This document shows, in pieces, positions 58,948 through 64,000 of a stretch of 64,000 nt of DNA. The position numbers were made by a program, and so were the translations under genes. The stretch's first letter is position 1, and each line of letters begins with the position of its first letter. The notes under the pieces are model-generated. The model saw nothing but the letters and a program-made list of their open reading frames with translations, ran no database searches and had not been told where the DNA came from. Origin of the DNA: Triticum aestivum (taxonomy: Eukaryota > Streptophyta > Magnoliopsida > Poales > Poaceae); the NCBI RefSeq assembly GCF_018294505.1, contig NC_057795.1, positions 525,331,184-525,395,183 on the forward strand, given 5' to 3'.

Positions 58948-60320
58948 TCACCGATCTAGCAGTACTCACGGCTGGCAAATCCAATATATTAATTTCACAC
59001 ATCCACCCACCCTACATTACTTTTCAATCCAGCAATTTCAAGCATGCCAGACACAAGACAAAAAGTTCTTGTATTCATTATTTTTTTCGTCGTCATATCA
59101 ACAAAAATTAAAGCAACTTTCCTGGTTCCAAGGTAACTCCTTATGAAGACTACTGCATATCAGAGTTCAGGATATATGTAACTGACAGAACAAGCCACTT
59201 ACTATTTTAGCAGGGAATGAATGTAAGGAGGTGGACTACAGATTAAACTATCACGGTACCGTGATGACTGCCATGTCCTCCTCGCCCACCTCCGCATCCC
59301 TCAACTTCCCCTACCTCGCGCACCTGTCCATCAGCACCGCCGCCATGGCAAGCAGAGGAGGAGCAGCGGTGGCCTGCGACATAGCGTCCTGGCAGGTGCA
59401 GAACCTCCCGGAAACTCTGGCTGGACGCAGCGGTCGCTACCGCTCCTCCGCCCACCCAGTCGGGCTTGCCGGAAGGTGGGAGTACACTGCTGATCGCACT
59501 CGTGGGCTCATGCGGTTCTGCCTGTTCATGTGCACTGCTCTGGCTCGGGGCTGCAGGTGGATGAGCGCCATTCAAATGGTCCGTTGAAATAGATATAAGT
59601 GGTGACATCAATGTTATCCCTAACAAAAGTGACTCAGTATCATACAAATTAAATTTGCTAGCTCTTACCACATCTAATGCTTATGCGACAGAGGTGATAA
59701 CCAAAGAAATGCTTTGGCACTTGCCCTAAGCACAACTGCTCTTCAACAGAAAAACCAAAGAAATGTCTAAATAACTTCATGGGAAAAAACATATTTTTCA
59801 TCAGATAAATCAAGGAAAAAAAAACTTTGTTACCACATCAAGCACTTAACATAAATGTAGACTATCATCAACCGTGATCTTTCAAGATATATGTAGGCAC
59901 CTGGCGCATCAGCAAGTGGTCACCAACTCACCATGTGCTTCTCCATGTTGCTTTTCTATAACTAATCAAAGAATATACAGCAGAGCCAATAGCAACAAGA
60001 TGCAGAGGAGGCCTCTCTAGCTTGCGCCAGTGTATAACATTAAAAGTTGCAAGAAGGAAACCCCGGATCAGTAATTTGGCATTAAATTATTAAAATGAAT
60101 AAACCTTACGTAATAAATACGAATACTGCATACTCCAGCAGTATTGAAATGGAGTCCAAAATTGAGAAACATGGTCGAGCAACAGGATGATGACGGAGCA
60201 GTAAGAGAACAATGTATTCATAGCCATAACCATCAAAATCAGGTGAGGGAATCATCCTTGATGAGAATTTTTAACCGGATATGTTTGTTGCGCGGCTAAC
60301 TGTATGTGGCAGTGTCACGG

Positions 60321-62030
60321 TCAACTTGGAAAATTGTTAATCGTTGTAGAATGTAGTAGCTTCAGAGGAAGCACCAATGATCTCATTTTTGGCATCGCCT
60401 TCCACAACAAGAAGCACTTCTGAAATCCCCACCAAGAACAACAACCTTGCCACCAAAGGAAATAGCATAGCAGAACTACGCACTGATAATATATCTCTGA
60501 ATGTTCTGTCAACAGTTTCGAAGCAGGGATGATAGACCATTGGAGCTTCATACCACAAGACTAAACTGGCTTTTTCAATCAAAGTTGCATGCTGAGAACC
60601 TCTGGAAATAGAGCATGGACGATCGCTTCTAGTCTCAATGGGTACTTGAACTGATAATGGTCTGTTCGTCCACCAGGCAACAGTAGTGACCCCATTATAA
60701 CATCTGACATCTTCTAAGCATGTAGCAACCTGTGACCACTATGAGCAATGTCCGAAGATAGAAAAGTTCCATAGTTCCAGGATGCACATCGTGAAACCAG
60801 ATGATTCGGCCACCAAGCTTTTCTTTCCTTTGCCCCTTGTTCCACACTTTATCAGAATTATCCCAAGTCCATCCTCATGGGAAATTTAAGTATAAAAAAT
60901 GTCTTAGAATCCTCATTATCTTAATTAGTCACAAACCATTCAGTTAGCTTTGTTTTGTGTACATTTTGGATTTTTGACGACTTTGCCCAACCAAGAATCC
61001 CGATGAAAAATTACTGCATTCATACCAGGAAGGTGAACAACCAATCTCTCCACTGAAGGCTCACGACCATGTATATTGAAAGCAAACATACACCAGTACG
61101 CTTTGCAAGCAGAAAGATACCTAACAAAGTGGAAGGAATGGGGAAAATCAATGGTTATCAATAGCAGGAATCAATTCAAAATAAGAAAGACATAAGAAAC
61201 AGAATTATGACCAGCACTTAACAAAATTTAAATATTCATTTCTTCCAGTTGGCACACCAGGGGCAACAAACGCTCTACATTTCGACCATAGGTTGAAACA
61301 TTATGCGAGCAACATCATGGCCCTTAGTAAAATACTTGAACAAATATTTGAGAAAATTTGCCTTGTTGCACCACCCAACCTTAATGTGCACTTGGAATCT
61401 TTTAAGCAGCCATAAGCAATGCAGAAGTCCCCATCGATTATCCAGCTTAACTATACCCTTGTTCCTTAACACATAGTGACCCAAATCACGTCTACGATAT
61501 ATAGGGAAGCCTCTATCGTTAACTGATGTCTACTCATTAAAATCTATGGGAAATCGTTTGGAACACAATCCATCTTTCATACATGCGCACTTAGCTTCGC
61601 GTTCTCCACATGGACCGTGAACTATAAATTCATCCACAACAGCATAACCCAGGGGATCAACCAAAGGAACAGGTATCTTAGCAGAAATCAAACCATGTAT
61701 ATATGAAGGAGGCCGACAGCTCATGATTGTTCCCTTTAAGCCAAATTAAAGTATGAGTATGAGGCAAACCTCTTTTCCGGAATTCCATGATGTATAAATC
61801 TGGATAACCCAAAAAATGAGAAAGAGAAATAGATGGATGAAGTTAGATTATGTAAATGAAAAGATTAAACCAAAGGAGGGAAATATCAGTATGTAAATAA
61901 CTTACATGCTTGAATTGTACCAAACAAATGTCCACTTTTAACATCTTCTCATAAATCATGAAACTTCATATTGAAGACTGGTGTAACGATATCGGGTCGA
62001 TCACTGTAAACATGTCCAGCTTCATATGAA
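60321..62030 (-). pseudogene. Helitron Rep/helicase gene remnant
   Basis: Minus-strand pieces appear in the order of a Helitron replicase: DRPDIVTPVFNMKF near 62000; the HUH motif in RKRGLPHTHTLIW near 61760; VDPLGYAVVDEFIVHGPCG and CACMKDGLCSKRFP near 61640-61560; LDNRWG and KYLFKYFTKGHD (the Tyr-containing motif) near 61450-61310; IHGREPSVERLVVHLPGMN near 61070; ELFYLRTLL near 60760; and a PIF1-like fragment LIEKASLVLWYEAPM near 60580-60530. The Walker A region expected before that is deleted, and the Walker B Asp-Glu reads Tyr-Glu. Several stops and frameshifts separate the pieces. This is a dead autonomous Helitron. Confidence 0.8.
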
Positions 62031-62099
62031 AGCGCCTAATTCATGCTGATATTTTTTCCGGACAATGAACCCATCATATTATGAGAAGCAATTTTTTAA

Positions 62100-62911
62100 T
62101 TACATTGGGAAATACCAAAAACACCTACTTAGAGTTAATTTGCTGAATTTTCCTTCTGCAACTCTCATTAGAACTCAAGATTAGGGGGCGGAATTTTTTA
62201 TCGACGATAAGATGAACCTGTCATTATTTAGGTGATCTCTTTTCTATGCGGAACTGATTGCTCCACAAAATATTATAAACCTTACATTAATTCATAAAAC
62301 ATATTATGGAGTCTATAATGAAACTGAAATAAAGTGGTCAAATACTGAATTTTGTAATTAAAAAGCTAGGTCTGGGGCTTAGGGAACTCACCACAAAAAT
62401 GAGCTTATTCTGTTTTGGCCTTGTCTCACTTTGAATCAATAGATTGAACGGTTAATCTTCATTACTGTGCCATGTAGACATACAGGTTGAGCATCCAAGT
62501 GTTTGTCGATCTGCAACCATGATGTATTGAAACACGGTGATTCATTCTTCACCAGATAAATCAATCACGGACAGTAGAGAGAGGTGCAAACCTGTCACAC
62601 ATTCTACTCCAGCGCAGTGGCTGCTCAATCCTATCTGCCAAAGCTCGATCCCGCGGAAACAGCCAGCACCGTGTCCCGCGGTCTCCCGCCGCCTCAACAG
62701 GAGCACCCCGTCCTGCCCGCTTCCCTCACCCTGCGCCCCTTCTCCTTCTCCTTCCTTCCTCTCTCCCTCACGCCCTATCCCTCTCTTTCTCTGGATGAGC
62801 AGGACGACGCCGCCATCGGAGCAAGCTGCCGCACCAGCTGCCAGATCCCTCAACGCTGCGCCCGGATCCGCCAGTCTTCCTCGCGCCTCGCGTCACCCAC
62901 CGGCCGCCTGC
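62100..62911. other. AT-rich flank and a GC-rich gene-like island
   Basis: 62100-62580 shows no feature. 62580-62911 is GC-rich with open frames on both strands, interrupted at 62912 by an LTR. It could be a captured 5' exon or untranslated region, but no domain is recognised. Confidence 0.4.
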
Positions 62912-64000
62912 TGATACGTATCCATATCCAAAGTATCTATAATTTTTGATTGTTCCATACTATTATATTACCTCTTTTAGATGTCTATGAGCTTTATTTT
63001 ACACTTTTATATCATTTTGGACTAACCTATTAACCGGAGGCCCAACCCGTATTGCTGTTTTTTTGCCTATTTCAGTATTTCGAAGAAAAGGGATATCAAA
63101 CGGAGTCTAAACGGAATGAAACCTTCAGGAGCGTGATTTTTGGAATGAGCGTGATCCAGAGAACTTGGAGTGCAAGCCAAGAAGCAGCCGAGGCGACCAC
63201 GGAGGGCCTCTACATCAATATCCCTGCCCCTCTGATGAGTTGTGAGTAGTTTACCACAGACCTACGGATCCATAGTTATTAGCTAGATGGCTTCTTCTCT
63301 CTTTTTGGATCTCAATACAATGTTCTCCCCCTCTCTTGTGGAGATCTATTCAATGTAATCTCTTTTTGCGGTATGTTTGTCGAGTTCCGATGAATTGTGG
63401 GTTTATGATCAAGTTTATCTATGGATAATAATTGAATCTTCTCTGAATTATTTTATGTGATTGAGTTATCTTTGCAAGTCTCTTCGAATTATCGGTTTGG
63501 TTTGGCCTACTAGATTGATCTTTCTTGCCATGGGAGAAGTGCTTAGCTTTGGGTTCAATCTTGCGGTGTTCTTACCCAGTGACAGAAAGGGTTGCAAGAC
63601 ACGTATTGTATTGTTGCCATCGAGGATAAAAAAGATGGGGTTTATATCATATTGCATGAGTTTATCCCTCTACATCATGTCATCTTGCTTAAGGCGTTAC
63701 TCTGTTCTTATGAACTTAATACTCTAGATGTAGGCAGGAGTCGGTCGATGTGTGGAGTAATAGTAGTAGATGCAGGCAGGAGTCGGTCTACTTGTTATGG
63801 ACGTGATGCCTATATACATGATCATGCCTAGATAATCTCATAATTATTTGTTTTTCTATCAGTTGCTCGACAGTAATTTGTTCACCCACCGTAATACTTA
63901 TGCTATCTCGAGAGAAGTCTCTAGTGAAATCTATGGCCCTCGGGTCTATCTCTTATCATATTTGCTTCCAATTTACTTTTATTTGCATCTTTACTTTTTG
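62912..64000 (+). mobile_element. LTR of the TGATACGTCTCC family, running off the right edge
   Basis: Starts TGATACGTATCCATATCC and follows the same sequence as the solo LTR at 46467-44893, but on the plus strand. 1,089 bp are in the window, so roughly the last third is missing. Whether it is a solo LTR or the 5' LTR of an element cannot be told here. Confidence 0.8.

Larger units (their letters stand above)
55951..60320. other. Mostly AT-rich spacer with gene-like GC islands and short repeats
   Basis: No recognisable protein domain. GC-rich islands at about 57480-57770 and 59230-59580 stand out from AT-rich surroundings and have open frames on both strands, but none matches a known family by eye. 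Short tandem repeats at 56481-56542 and 58773-58947 are listed separately. The stretch lies downstream of the Helitron Rep/helicase remnant on the minus strand, so part of it is probably Helitron body. Confidence 0.45.

Noticed and set aside
1..64000. rRNA, tRNA, CRISPR arrays or bacterial-type operons
   Set aside because: None seen. The only tRNA-related sequences are retrotransposon primer-binding sites, and the repeats are transposon LTRs or short tandem arrays.

Overview
The window reads as repeat-rich intergenic DNA of a Triticeae grass (wheat, goatgrass or barley relatives). The evidence is several Angela/WIS/BARE1-type Copia retrotransposons, a Fatima-like Gypsy element, LTRs opening TGATACGTCTCC, a Stowaway-type MITE, Helitrons, and almost no intact gene. 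Family names come from recognition of LTR ends and protein motifs; no database was searched.

Layout. Element A (132-36296) is an old plus-strand Angela that has been the target of three later insertions. Element B (4049-13095, TSD CAAAG) is a complete but degenerate Angela. Element D (13233-22310, TSD CCAGC) is a Fatima-like Gypsy element with gag and protease but no reverse transcriptase or integrase; it carries a multi-exon gene on the opposite strand. Element E (25506-35731, TSD CTCTT) is a minus-strand Angela inside A's 3' LTR; that LTR and E were later partly duplicated. Element G (36430-43934, TSD CAGGG) is a minus-strand non-autonomous LTR element with one unfamiliar 332-residue ORF. 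A solo LTR (44893-46467) follows.

A, G and the solo LTR all sit inside one minus-strand pseudogene, H, which encodes a two-zinc-knuckle (CCHC) protein. Its pieces lie at 47202-46468, 44892-43935, 36429-36297 and 131-1 and read on across each insertion point. A relative, I (50827-48549), lies upstream on the same strand and ends in a LINE-like 3' tail, so H and I are probably ORF1/gag-like retroelement genes rather than host genes.

The right third holds a Stowaway-type MITE split by a 970-bp insertion, several minus-strand Helitron termini (47566, 47636, 53314-55950), a decayed Helitron Rep/helicase gene (about 62030-60321), GC-rich gene-like islands of unknown origin, short tandem repeats, and an incomplete LTR that runs off the right edge (62912-64000).

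No coding region here looks both complete and functional in the ordinary sense. The most notable coding capacity is the antisense spliced gene of D and the ORF of G, both carried by elements that lack their own replication enzymes. B and E share the same stop codons, frameshifts and a protease active-site change, so they look like products of one defective lineage mobilised in trans.
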